Source of the DNA: Helicostylum pulchrum
Lineage: Eukaryota > Mucoromycota > Mucoromycetes > Mucorales > Mucoraceae
DNA: 64,000 bases
NCBI GenBank assembly: GCA_025677825.1
Contig: JAIXMO010000037.1
Span: 1-64,000 of the forward strand
Direction: 5' to 3'
Below, piece by piece: positions 22,753-32,841 of the stretch. The notes under the pieces are model-generated. The model had not been told where the DNA came from. It did not search any database and worked only from the letters and a program-made list of their open reading frames with translations. Made by a program: the position numbers and the translations under genes. Each line of letters starts with the position of its first letter. The first letter of the stretch is position 1.

Positions 22753-23285
22753 CCACACCGTTCAACTGAACTAATTTTTTTATTTACTTAATCCACTTTC
22801 ACTATCATCATACTAGTATATTTTATTTTCTCTATCTCCTCCTTCACTCATACAATCATCTTTATTATAATAAATATTGTACTTTTGCCAGATGCATTGA
22901 AAGGTGTGATAGTTTTTTTGATGGTGGGAAATATGGTGATTGACTCAGAAATGTCATTTTATTTGGTTGGTGTTACAGTCGTAACACCAAAGTAGATCTT
23001 GTAATTCAATCTTTTTTTTTTTTTACTTCAAAAAAACTACTTCTTTTTAATCTGAACTTTTTATTATACTTTAAACCCACTGATCCGTTTTGGTGAGTAA
23101 CAACGCACATGTTTTACATATAAAGTGGAATACCTTTCAAATAAGAATATTTTTTTAATTGGTTAAACTGATGAAAGAGGGGGGAGGCAACACAAATAAA
23201 AGCAGTCATGGTATTCTTTAAATAGGTAAGTCTTTTTTTTTTTTTTCTTTTTCTCTTTTTTTTTTTTTTTATAAAAACCAAAAAT
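22753..23285. other. Promoter region of the PKA gene
   Basis: About 530 bp without a gene. It ends in long T/C-rich tracts (23230-23270) just before the PKA start codon and contains the palindrome at 22967-22990. A GTAAGT at about 23225 before the T tract could start a 5'UTR intron. Confidence 0.45.
22967..22990. promoter_or_regulatory. Perfect palindrome upstream of PKA gene
   Basis: TTGGTGTTAC and GTAACACCAA are perfect inverted arms around AGTC, about 300 bp upstream of the PKA start codon. It could be a dimeric transcription-factor site or an RNA hairpin; this is inference. Confidence 0.4.
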
Positions 23286-24787
23286 ATGTCTTTTATTCAT
23301 AAAATATTAGACCGAGCATCACGGCACACGGCCGAAGAAAAACCACAACGTCGGTCTTTCTTTGGGTTTGGTGTGACAAATAAAGATGAAAAGCCGAAAA
23401 TGGAAGAAGAAACCATTGAGAAATCTGCATTAACAGCATCTTCGATTCATACAATAGGTAAAAAAATAAAATAAGAAAGAGATAGTTTGTTATTTTCTTG
23501 AATTAATATTTGTAATTATCATACAAATAAACAATTAGAAAAACCAAGTATAGAAGATGACAAAAAAGGTAAGTTGACATGTTATACAAATTTGTGCCCC
23601 ATAGAATTTTTAAAAAAAAAAATTAGAAAAAGAAAGAGAACGATTGAAACAACATTACGACAATTACGATCGAGCTATATTAGAACAACGTAAAAACCGA
23701 CCACGATTGAAATTGGATGACTTCCACTTGTTACGTACATTAGGCACAGGGTCATTTGGTCGAGTTCATTTAGCACAATCTCGACATAACAGTCGATATT
23801 ATGCAATTAAAGTATTAAAGAAGGCCGAAGTAGTTCGATTAAAGCAAGTGGAGCATACGAATTCAGAGAGATCGATATTAGAATCTGCGGCGAACCCGTT
23901 TATGGTCAACTTGTGGGGAACCTTTCAAGACGATATCAATTTATACATGGTGATGGATTATGTACCAGGAGGAGAATTATTCAGTATTTTAAGAAAGAAT
24001 CAAGTAAAAACTAACCCAAACAAAAAAACAAAAAACTATTTGAATGAGTTTACTAAAAGAAATTGTTTATTAGCGGTTTCCTGATCATGTTGCAAAATTT
24101 TATGCAGCCGAAGTGTTATTGGCAATCGAATATTTTCACCAAAAAGACATTGTATATCGTGACTTGAAACCAGAGAATTTATTGTTGGATTCACAAGGAC
24201 ATATTAAAATCACAGACTTTGGATTTGCAAAGCATGTACCTGATATCACTTGGACTCTTTGTGGTACTCCTGATTATTTAGCACCTGAAGTCATTCAGTC
24301 TAAAGGGTATAGTGTAGCTGTTGATTGGTGGAGTCTAGGTATTCTTATCTTTGAAATGTTGGCTGGGTAAGTATTGTTATCTTTTTTTTCTAGATGATAA
24401 GATAACTCATATGTTAAGTTATGTTATAGACATCCGCCATTTTATGATGATGATCACCTTAAATTATACGAAAAGATTATCCAAGGAAAAATTAAATGGC
24501 CTGCTTATTTTGACCCACATGCTAAAGATTTGCTGAAACGATTACTAACACCTGACCTTTCAAAACGTTACGGTAATTTAAAGGGAGGTGCTGAAGATAT
24601 AAAGAACCATAAATGGTTTAGTGGAGTAGATTTTGTACGGGTAGCTAATCGCCAGGTGCGATCACCGTACATTCCTACGATTCGCGGAGAAGGTGACGCT
24701 TCTCATTTTGATAGGTATCCTGAAACAAGTGAACGGTATGGCATGAGCGGTCCAGATCCATACCGAGAAAAATTTCTAGACTTTTAA
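23286..24787 (+). CDS. cAMP-dependent protein kinase catalytic subunit
   Basis: AGC-family Ser/Thr kinase, the PKA catalytic subunit of cAMP signalling. Exons: 23286-23457, 23539-23568, 23627-24003, 24074-24366 and 24430-24787, phases consistent, about 409 aa. Kinase elements in order: Gly loop [11 protein letters not shown]-anchoring Lys in YYAIKVLKK, catalytic loop [19 protein letters not shown], and the activation loop [15 protein letters not shown] with the Thr normally phosphorylated. APE, DWWSLG and the C-tail [13 protein letters not shown] complete it. The protein ends YREKFLDF, so the usual C-terminal hydrophobic F-x-x-F motif is close to standard. The short second exon of 30 nt is typical of this compact gene style. 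The N-terminal 100 residues are unconserved. Confidence 0.94.
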
Positions 24788-25114
24788 ATATAATATAATT
24801 TTCTTGTACATAGTAAGAGCATCCACAGCAGTCGCTGTATAATCAAGATGCACAAAGCTTTTATATTTATTTATTTTTGCGCTCCCAGCAGTCGCACCTG
24901 TACATTTGACAAAAATTAAAAATCCATTTTGAAACTCTGTATGAAAAAACGTTTTCTATATCTGTGTTAACTACAAGATTGATTGCATATTTTCCATAGT
25001 ATAAATAGTTAATAAATGTACTCTGACATCTTTAAAACTTATTATTATGAACCTCTCCAAGAAAACCCAACCTTTGCTTAAACTTTACCAACGACGAAGA
25101 CTGAAGACTGTGTC
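24788..25114. other. Spacer downstream of PKA gene
   Basis: About 330 bp, AT-rich, no gene. Two short similar bits (CAGCAGTCGCTGTA near 24827 and CCAGCAGTCGCACCTGTA near 24886) look like a degenerate repeat. Confidence 0.4.
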
Positions 25115-25315
25115 ATGTTTTTCGGGACCCCCGTTACTGGTAGCAGTAGAAAAAAAAGTTACAAGTTTTGGAAGAAGGTAGACGACCATTTCGCTGCCTT
25201 CTATGAATCAGACGAAGGCCAGTACAGCCGACCTGACAATAGATCCCTGGAGGATAGGAAGGCCATGTACAACTGTGTCAAAATAAAACTTAACACTTTT
25301 TTCTTGTTAATATAA
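25115..25315 (+). pseudogene. Fragment with Myb/SANT-like domain of transposon-associated type
   Basis: Short ORF with GTPVTGSSRKKSYKFWKKV, then DDHFAAFYESDEGQ and NRSLEDRKAMYN. The pattern (GT.v.GS.....FW..v.. F......... R...SLedR) matches the Myb/SANT-like DNA-binding domain found beside plant and fungal PIF/Harbinger-type transposases. It stops soon after in low-complexity sequence, and the rest of any gene is missing. Probably a relic. Confidence 0.4.
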
Positions 25316-25839
25316 TAAAATGAATACGAAATTTTTAAAAGCTCTACGCCTCTACCGAATAGTTTTAAAAACGCCGCAAAATACTCTCTATTAAGAATAT
25401 GCCACGAAAATTAGTTTTGAAATAGTAATTTCTCGGTCATCCAGACCTACATATATCGACAATGTAAATGAAGTGTACGGTTAAATTAGGAATTATTGTG
25501 CGGGATTGGAACAGTAGCATACAGAACTATATATGCTCCTATTCGCAAAGTATATAAAGTCAAACTTAAAATACAGCCTTATCATTTACAGAATGTCAAA
25601 AATAATTACTGTCTCGAAACCAAGTATCCCGTTATTTATCACATGTACTTTGAAATAGACGAATCTTATGGTACTCTATTCGAAACAGATTGAATATTTT
25701 TTAGTCAATTTCCAAAAGTATAAAGAAAGCCAATAAACGACAGGTATCCAAGATGTTATTTTTTGCACATTAATTGTGCTGTAATGTAAAAATATCCAAT
25801 TCGCTTTTTTGTTACACAAGTGTACAAATAGATCACATC
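25316..25839. other. AT-rich stretch, no assigned gene
   Basis: Contains a 65-codon ORF (25496-25693) with no recognised domain and a TGTTAATATAATAA 14-mer that recurs exactly near 27398 and 27544. Nothing else recognised. Confidence 0.4.
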
Positions 25840-26195
25840 AGTCAAAAGTGACCACCCCCTTTATTCAGTCTTTTTTTTTTTTTTAGAATAGATAAATCAC
25901 TTTTCTTCCCTTTTTCCCTTTAAAAATGCACACCACCACCAGTAAGTATATTTTTTTATATATATGTGCACTTTTTAAAGGAATTTATATTTATTGTTCT
26001 TCTTTTTTTTAGTGTTATTTTTTTCTCTATCTTCATACAAAAGGATACGGTTCTTGCCTGGCATAAGCTAGCACAAGGCTTATATGCTACTTTTTTTTTT
26101 TTGGTTTTAACACAGTGTTATAAAGGTATGTGTACCACGACCTCCAAAAAAAAAATGACACGGGTTTGCTTTTTGTCTCTATTCTAATCCATGTA
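25840..26195 (+). repeat. Dispersed repeat copy B2
   Basis: Outer segments are direct matches to 21780-22060 (TTTTTTAGAATAGATAAATC at the left; GACACGGGTTTGCTTTTTGT at the right). The centre (ACAAAAGGATACGGTTCTTG) matches the reverse complement of the B1 centre. No long ORF. Confidence 0.5.
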
Positions 26196-26486
26196 TATTT
26201 TTCGAAGTTTAGAAACCTAACCGTAGGTACGGAATGGGGCGTTACTTTCTTGCTTTGCTTGAAAAAGATCTGCCATAGGTAGTGTATATAGCGTCTTGTG
26301 CGACCACAGGCTACCCAAACATAGGCCATGTACACTACATATGACCCGAAAAATTTAGGCTGTGGCCCTTAAGAAAAACTTTTATAAAGTTCTTCTCCAT
26401 ATTATTGTTATTCACTGAAACTAAGATATATCGAATACACCATCACTCCTAGTTGATTTTTATTCATACTTTAACTTTCAACTATC

Positions 26487-26831
26487 ATGGAATCAGCGAA
26501 GAAAAACATGCCTTTAGAAGTAGTTTGTATGATTGGCGCATACATAGATGAAAAATCGCAAATGGAGTTAGCATCAACGTTGCAGACTACTATGGGAAAA
26601 TATTTGACAAGACCTAATGATAACCTATTTTCTTTAAAACGATATATCTCTGCTATCAATCTTCACAAGACGAAGCATATTCTCATTGAAAATATTTATT
26701 ACGAGAAAGACTTAATAGCTCACGTTCTCAACCATTCCCCAAATCTCCAATCAGTAAACTTTTCCCAGCGCCAAAACTTTTCCGCTCCGTTTATCAAAAT
26801 GTTTATGGCTGTTCGAAAAGAGAAAAAATGA
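26487..26831 (+). CDS. F-box-like protein, probably truncated
   Basis: 114-aa ORF. The start MPLEVVCMIGAYIDEKSQME and following helices have the layout of an F-box (LP-E-V--I--Y). A stretch resembling the start of a leucine-rich region follows (HVLNHSPNLQSVNFSQ). Fungal F-box/LRR proteins are usually several hundred residues long, so the ORF is probably cut short: it ends in Lys/Glu codons at TGA 26829-26831, in an A-rich tract. Its stop overlaps the start of the next ORF by ATGA. F-box proteins recruit substrates to SCF ubiquitin ligases; whether this one can function is doubtful. Confidence 0.5.
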   Translation: MESAKKNMPLEVVCMIGAYIDEKSQMELASTLQTTMGKYLTRPNDNLFSLKRYISAINLHKTKHILIENIYYEKDLIAHVLNHSPNLQSVNFSQRQNFSAPFIKMFMAVRKEKK

Positions 26832-26875
26832 AGCAATCTCCGATTGCTTCCCTACAAAAAAGAAAAGAGAAAAAA

Positions 26876-27172
26876 ATGACGTACGTCCCCGTTACCGCAA
26901 AAGAAACATTTGAACTGTTGGTAGATTACGAAGAACTAAATAATTTCAGTATATCAGTTAAACCAATTGCAAAGCTAGATATTGGTCCAAGTGTCGTATA
27001 TACACCGGAATACTTCGAAAGACATGTGCAAGCACTAAAGGACGATGCAAAGCTTCATATGTACTTCACCGACAGAAGTAGTGTCAAGTACAAGAATAAT
27101 TTATCTGACCTGCTACCTCTTTATCGCAACCAACTTTTCAAGGCAATGTATTATGAATTTTACAAAACATAA
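26876..27172 (+). CDS. Orphan protein, paralog of the ORF at 7.64-7.87 kb
   Basis: 98-aa product counted from the ATG at 26876; an in-frame ATG also exists at 26828, overlapping the F-box stop. Homologous along its length to the minus-strand ORF at 7640-7870 (shared TPEYFERH and LKDDAKLHMYFT). It continues past the truncation point with NLSDLLPLYRNQLFKAMYYE. No known domain recognised; the sequence alternates beta-like and helical stretches. It may be the C-terminal module of a decayed F-box/LRR gene whose middle has been lost, given the adjacent F-box-like ORF. Confidence 0.5.
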   Translation: MTYVPVTAKETFELLVDYEELNNFSISVKPIAKLDIGPSVVYTPEYFERHVQALKDDAKLHMYFTDRSSVKYKNNLSDLLPLYRNQLFKAMYYEFYKT

Positions 27173-27849
27173 CTCATATTTTATCTTTTAAATAAAATTA
27201 TCTCCCCTTTTAACTTTTTTTTTTTAACTGATTAACTAAAATGATCACGGTAACTGTCTTATTTATAACATTGATAAACAATTCTTTAACTTGCACAAAG
27301 TAAGAAAATCATGCAAAAAGTAGTACTTGGAATAATTGGTGGAATCCGAAATGATATTATTTAATCTATGAACTGACCCCATTTGAAAATTGTGCAATGT
27401 TAATATAATAAACTCTTTGGCATTATTTTCTATCCGTACAATCTACACTATGAGATGGTTGTGGTCCTACAACAGCTGTTGGTCTTAAATACTGAGTGAT
27501 ATTCACCTAAATTGAGTTGCGAACTATCCTGTTTGACTGACGCTGTTAATATAATAAGGCGTCATATAAAACCTGCGCGGATTACCATTTAACAGACTGT
27601 TTATTCAAGCAAAGTACAGAAGAAAAAAATAAAGACGAAGAATGGGTTACTGCGATTGAATCTGGCATTCCAACGTCAAAATCTTTGTAGATAATTACAC
27701 GAGTAAAGTAAGTAATTATACTTTTTTTTTCGGACTAGTAGGTGTCATTTTTTTGTTGTTGTTGTATAGAAGTGTAATAATACAAATATTTTATTTTTAT
27801 ATACATAATATATAAAAAAAAAAAGGGTATAATAATAATAATAAGGGTT
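27173..27849. other. Intergenic stretch
   Basis: About 680 bp, AT-rich. Two of the three copies of TGTTAATATAATAA lie here. A short open piece near 27630 (DEEWVTAIESGIPTS) has coding-like composition but no start or splice context. No gene called. Confidence 0.4.
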
Positions 27850-28996
27850 TTATAATTTTCGACTAGGTATAGCGCAAAAGATAACGGTCAAAATAACAGA
27901 AATAATTATACTGGCAGATAATAACCAGATAGATCTTGATTTTAAAATACGTTTTGCTTGTGGTTGTTTAATTGAATTGAATTTAAATGTGGTTGTTTCA
28001 CTAAAAAAATAATAATTACAAAATGATTAAAAACACGTGTAACGGTTTTTTTGTTTTCGTATGTATCAAAAACATACCTCTTGTTAAAAACAAGTACCCA
28101 TATAGGGTCTAATCCTGTTAAAAATGTAAGAATATTCAAAACACCAATCCAAAATGGTAGTAATATCTGTAACAAGCAAACATTTAGAATGCTTTAGTAG
28201 TAGTAAAACAAAAAAAAATATTCTTTTCACTTACCCAAAAACGAATACCCCATGTTGGATATCCTAAAAAGATTAAACTAAGCGAAGTAGTAAGAGCAGC
28301 TAATAAAGATAATAAACCCACAACCAATCGACCCAGCTGCTGATACAAAGTGACATTTCCCCATACCTTCAAGCGAAGAAATTTGGGGTAAGCTTGTTTT
28401 TGCATGTACTCAAATACATAATCTTTGGCATCTGCAAACAATAAAGGATCATCACGAGGGTCGGGTTTTTCCAATTCATTTCGTAACGCTAATTTTAACT
28501 GATCGGGTAACTGTGTTAATTCTTTGGTGGCGGAAGGGACTAAATAACGTAAGAGTAAGCGTTGTGAGGAATCCATCAGGTCTTTACGGTTAGGGACATC
28601 CTTTTCGGTGGTGTTGGTATTGATAGTCGATGAGACCTCCTCGCCAAGAGAAGGGCGCGTGAGAGAGATGGGCATGTTGATAGGTGAAGGCGTTCGTGGT
28701 GATGAAGAAGGGAAATACTGGTTGGAAAGTCTACTAAGGATACGAGGTGATTGAAATCCCTCGCTGAGGTCGGTTTCTGATAAGTGGCCTCGACGGTGCA
28801 TAGCCTTGACATAACGTTTCCACAGTAACTCGTGATGCTGTAAATCAAGGTAGAAATCAAGTACTTCTTCCATTTTAAGTCGGTCTCTCATGATGATGTA
28901 AAAGTTGTACAGGCAAACAGGTGGTAATGTCTTTCTTGAAAGTACTTGATCTAACGTTGGTAAATCACCATGAGCATCTTGTCCTTGAACTGACAT
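27850..28996 (-). CDS. Rax1-like RGS-domain membrane protein
   Basis: RGS domain followed by membrane segments, the layout of fungal Rax1 and related RGS proteins that mark bud or growth sites and tune G-protein signalling. Exons: 28996-28235, 28166-28078 and 28000-27850, phases consistent, about 333 aa. The N-terminal RGS part begins LPTLDQVLSRKTLPPVCLYN and continues EVLDFYLDLQHHELLWKRYV. A Ser/Pro-rich insert follows, then the RGS C-part DPLLFADAKDYVFEYMQKQA. Membrane segments include LVVGLLSLLAALTTSLSLIF, ILLPFWIGVLNILTF and the last WLLSASIIISVILTVIFCAI. Somewhat shorter than yeast Rax1. Confidence 0.8.
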
Positions 28997-29183
28997 TTTT
29001 TTTTTTTTTTTTTTTTAAAGTGTAGAATAAGGAAAAGAAATGTTTTTTTTCTATTTTATTTTTTATTTTTTATGTAACACATTTTTCCGCCACTGGAATT
29101 GGGTTATTTAAACTTGTTTTTTTTGCAACTCTTTTTTTCCTCCCCCCTTACTGCGACGCATATAACAACTTTTTTCTTTAAAA

Positions 29184-29998
29184 ATGATTACTGTAAATAA
29201 TATAAACGATAAAGGTGATAAGATTAGATTTGTGTGTATTTCAGATACACATGGTAAAATCAATTTTAAAATACCTGACGGTGATGTTCTAAGTACGAAA
29301 AGAAAAAAAGAAAAAAAGCTTTTGCTTTAACCAAACTCTATTTAGTTCATGCTGGTGACATGTCGAGAAAGAACACAATGGCTGAATACGAAGAAACCTT
29401 TCGTTGGTTATCTACTTTACCCCACACGTAAGTTACCTCCCTTTTTTTTTTTTTTTTTGTAAATTGTAACTTTTGTTTGAACAATTTTTTTTTCTGTTTT
29501 AGACTCAAGATCATTACAGGAGGCAACCATGACCACTTCCTTGACCCTCAATTTCCGTTTGATAGACAAAGAGCTACACTACTTGAAATGATGGAACAAT
29601 ACGGCCTAGTGTACTTGCAACACCAATGCTATCAGTTGCCAGAAGAATTGGGTTCCTTTACGCTCTTTGTTTCACCTTATGCGCCCATTCATCTAGGTGG
29701 AGCATTTATGCTATCGGACATGTCTTCTATATGGGATACGATACCGCCTGTGGATATTTTGGTTACACATACTCCACCGTTTGGTATGAACGATAAAATT
29801 GTACGTGGTAGACATGTGGGCTGCAAATTCTTGAAGGAGAAAATTGATACTGCGGTGAAACCAAGAGTGTCGATATGTGGTCATATTCATGAGGCACAAG
29901 GGTATACCTTTGATCAGAACCAAGTGCTGTATATCAATGCTTGTTTGTCTGATCACAAATATAGGGCGGTGAATAAACCCATTACTTTTGATCTGTAA
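29184..29998 (+). CDS. Calcineurin-like metallophosphoesterase (MPPED-type)
   Basis: Binuclear metal phosphoesterase of the class III cyclic nucleotide phosphodiesterase/MPPED group. Exons: 29184-29292, 29346-29427 and 29503-29998, phases consistent, about 228 aa. Metal-binding motifs in order: CISDTHGK (D-x-H), LIHAGDMS (GD), TGGNHDHF (GNHD), VTHTPPFG (H) and SICGHIHEAQG (GHxH). All five family blocks are present. Substrate is not deducible; relatives hydrolyse phosphodiesters. Divergent from the Rax1-like gene, sharing a promoter of about 190 bp. Confidence 0.9.
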
Positions 29999-30281
29999 AT
30001 AAATAAATAAAAGTGGGTAATTGTCATTACATTTTTTCATTTGAAAAGAAAGATAAAGAGAGGGGTTTATGATCTACAGAAAGTCATTGTCCCTTGAAAG
30101 AGAAACTGAATTGCTGTGTCCCTTGAAAAAAGAGAAACGTTATGAATTACATAAAAAAGTTCTGTGTGTTCCCCAAACGCCTTTCAAAAACCGCTCATTT
30201 AGGCGTTGTGGCCACATACCTTTGTTCTTTTTTAATTACCCTTTTTCTCTATACTTTTTTTTTTACAAAAAAAAATAAATA

Positions 30282-31687
30282 ATGTTGAACCACTACAGGA
30301 GAAAAAAAGATTATACACGGTTCATTATCTATATCCTGATAGTATTTGCAGTATACCAAGTGATTAAACTCGTGTACCGTGGATTCTCACACCCAGCGGA
30401 AGAAAGGCCACTCGAACCAGTAACCAACAAAGTCAGCTACAAACAACAAACGATACTCGAGTTCCAGACGGACAATCAGACGTACTCTGATTTCCCCTGG
30501 TACAAAAGCCAACATACCAGACCTCAATTCCGACCTCATGCTAATTTAACCACGACCCATTTATCCATCAAGGAAAGAGAAATCATACTTCAAAAGGCAA
30601 TTTTGCAAGCAAAGAAACGAGCCCAAAAAAAGTTCTTGCCTGCTGAGTACGGTGGTGGTATTCGCGGCACTCGGTTTACAACTGCAGAAGAAGCTAAAGC
30701 TTTTAAAAGTAAAGTAGACTGTTGGACACGAGGTCAGTGGATAAGAGATGATGATGATGAACCATCGTTCCAGTTAAAGCATATACAGGATCCCATTTAC
30801 AGTTCTTGTGACTCCAAGTTTTATAAAACTCATGAGTCAAATGAAAAGAGAGAGGCTGTCAAGTACAGCTGGCAGCCGTCTGGAAACTGTCCTTTAAAGA
30901 GGACGGTGGTGGCAAAGGATTGGTGTAAGGCTTTAAGAGGTAGAAATATGTTGTTGGTAGGTGATTTAGTACATTATCAGTACCACGAGTTGTTATTGGA
31001 TGCATTTCGTGATGAACCCACTGTTTGTTTTGGAGAATTGAACTGCAAAGGTATATAAAAACAGAGGAACTGATTATTTTATGTACATACTTTCTTTAAT
31101 TGACACTTACTATAGACCACACGATTTGTAAAAACAAGGATACTAGACTTCGGTATATTCGAAACGACATACTTTCAACAATTCGTAAATTTCAAAACAG
31201 AGAGCAAGGCCACCCACTTGCCAATATTATTGAATGGCCGTTTGTTACATCTAATATCCTTGCCTCATACCCTATTTTGATCCTGAGTCGTACAGCGTTG
31301 ATAGGTGACGATGATTTACTTTTTACGCGTCGATTGATCCATACCATGCGAGTGATTCGTGAAACTTCCCCAGACACGCTTGTTATCTATAAATCATCTT
31401 TTATTGGACACCCGTTCTGCGATGACGCTACGCAGCCCATTGATCCTCTTTCGGACGAACAATTGAAACGATTACCGTACGGTTGGAGTGAGACTAAACG
31501 CAGAAACGCTATTGCGAAAGCGGTAGTTGAGGCTGCCGGTGGCCTGTTTATTGATTTGGCCGCCATGGTGGATACGAGACCAGATGGACATGTTGGTGGA
31601 GGCGATTGTTCAAGATACTGTATTCCTGGACCTTTAGATGCTACGGCACAAGTATTATATCATGTATTTTTAGCGTTAGAGCAGTAA
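30282..31687 (+). CDS. PC-esterase/TBL-like type II membrane protein with altered catalytic residues
   Basis: Member of the GDSL/SGNH-like acyl-esterase family found in plant Pmr5/TBL and fungal Cas1p (PC-Esterase). These O-acetylate or de-acetylate glycans in the Golgi. Exons 30282-31050 and 31116-31687 (CKG|DHTICKNK), about 446 aa. A cytoplasmic basic start and signal anchor (RFIIYILIVFAVYQVIKLVY) precede a Lys/Gln-rich stem. The usual GDS box reads LLVGDLVHYQYHELL, with Leu where the catalytic Ser is expected. The C-terminal DxxH box reads GGDCSRYCIPGPLD, with Arg in place of His. It may be a pseudoenzyme or use other residues. Confidence 0.8.
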
Positions 31688-32047
31688 TTACTTTTTTTTT
31701 TTATTAAAAATTAATTGTGGATTATATAAGGTGTAATGTTTTTTTTTTTTACACGTTAAGATGGTTAATTATAGAAATAAGGTTCGCAACAGCGTTTCAT
31801 GATGCATTGACCACTAAAGGTAAAAAAAAAAAGTAAACCTTTTAAGGAAATAGACGGTCAGTACTCCTTGCTTCATGACACACTTATCAAGTAGTAGCTG
31901 GTTAAAATAATGTATGGTTTCTGAGGATAAACATTTTGTATATGGTATAACTCTGAGTGAGCTGCATACAAAAGTATAAACAACCAAAATACACACGAAA
32001 AAAATATATTTTTTTGAAGTTTTTTATTTGTTTGTGTGCATGATTCA
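31688..32047. other. Convergent spacer
   Basis: About 360 bp of AT-rich 3' flank between the PC-esterase-like gene and the EF-hand gene. No gene seen. Confidence 0.4.
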
Positions 32048-32587
32048 CTACTGTTCGTGGTGGTATTGCTGTGATTCAAGATACTCCGACCAACTTATGA
32101 GACCACTATACAAGTATAATCATATTTTAGATACAATACAAAAAGAAAAAAAGAAAAAAAAAAACTTACTCTCCATCGAGATCATCTTCTTCTAATACAT
32201 GGTCTACCATTTCAGTAACTTCGTCCAAAGACAAGAATTGAGTGGCATCTTCATGTTCATCACCGAAATCAGTAAAAGCAGTTCTTAATTCATGACCATC
32301 TAAGAAGCCATCACCATTCACGTCATGAATTAAGAACAAGTAGTAAATCATGTCTTCGTCGCTCAAGTCTGGAGGTATCTCGGTTGATTTACCAGACAAT
32401 GAATTTAAGTGCTCTTTGATATGCCTAAACGTATTACGTATAAGTCCAAGTTCAAGATGTTATTTGTTTTTTTTTTGTTTTACTCCTTATTATCTTTGTG
32501 ATCACCATAATTTGAATGCTCACGATTTTTAAATTCTATTGCATGTACGACAGCAAAAAAGATACATAACAATAACAATAACTTCAT
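32048..32587 (-). CDS. Secreted EF-hand protein (MCFD2-like)
   Basis: Small Ca2+-binding protein, about 138 aa. Exons: 32587-32484, 32424-32170 and 32105-32048, phases consistent. The ATG at 32587 opens a signal peptide (MKLLLLLCIFFAVVHA). EF-hand 1 is HDVNGDGFLDGHEL; EF-hand 2 is completed across the second intron, DDLDGE|DGLISWSEYL read as a D-x-D-x-D-G-x-I-x-x-x-E loop. A signal peptide plus two EF-hands resembles MCFD2, the Ca2+-dependent partner of ER cargo receptors. That equivalence is inference. Confidence 0.82.
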
Positions 32588-32740
32588 TACAAGTGTGATA
32601 TGTGTGTAAACAAAAAAAGGGAATAAAATAATATTTTTTTAAACCTCAATTTTTGCGTGTGGGCTTTTTTAAGGCCTATTTTGGCCTAATAGAAAAACAA
32701 TCATTTGCCTTTTTTATAACTGTAATTTATTTATTTTATT

Positions 32741-32808
32741 TAGCTTTTCTTTTTTCTTTTTCCTTTCTCTCTCTCTCTCTTTTTCTCTCCTTTTCTTTAA
32801 CATATAAC
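32741..32808 (+). promoter_or_regulatory. CT-rich tract upstream of the RhoGAP gene
   Basis: Pyrimidine-rich run with TTTCTCTCTCTCTCTCTTTT ending about 35 bp before the RhoGAP ATG. CT-rich blocks just upstream of start sites are common fungal core-promoter elements. Confidence 0.4.
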
Positions 32809-32841
32809 TAAAAAAAAAAAAAAAAGAACAAAAAAAAAAAA

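Noticed and set aside
27398..27560. Exact 14-mer TGTTAATATAATAA at about 25303, 27398 and 27544
   Set aside because: Such AT-rich 14-mers can recur by chance here and no longer flanking similarity was seen.
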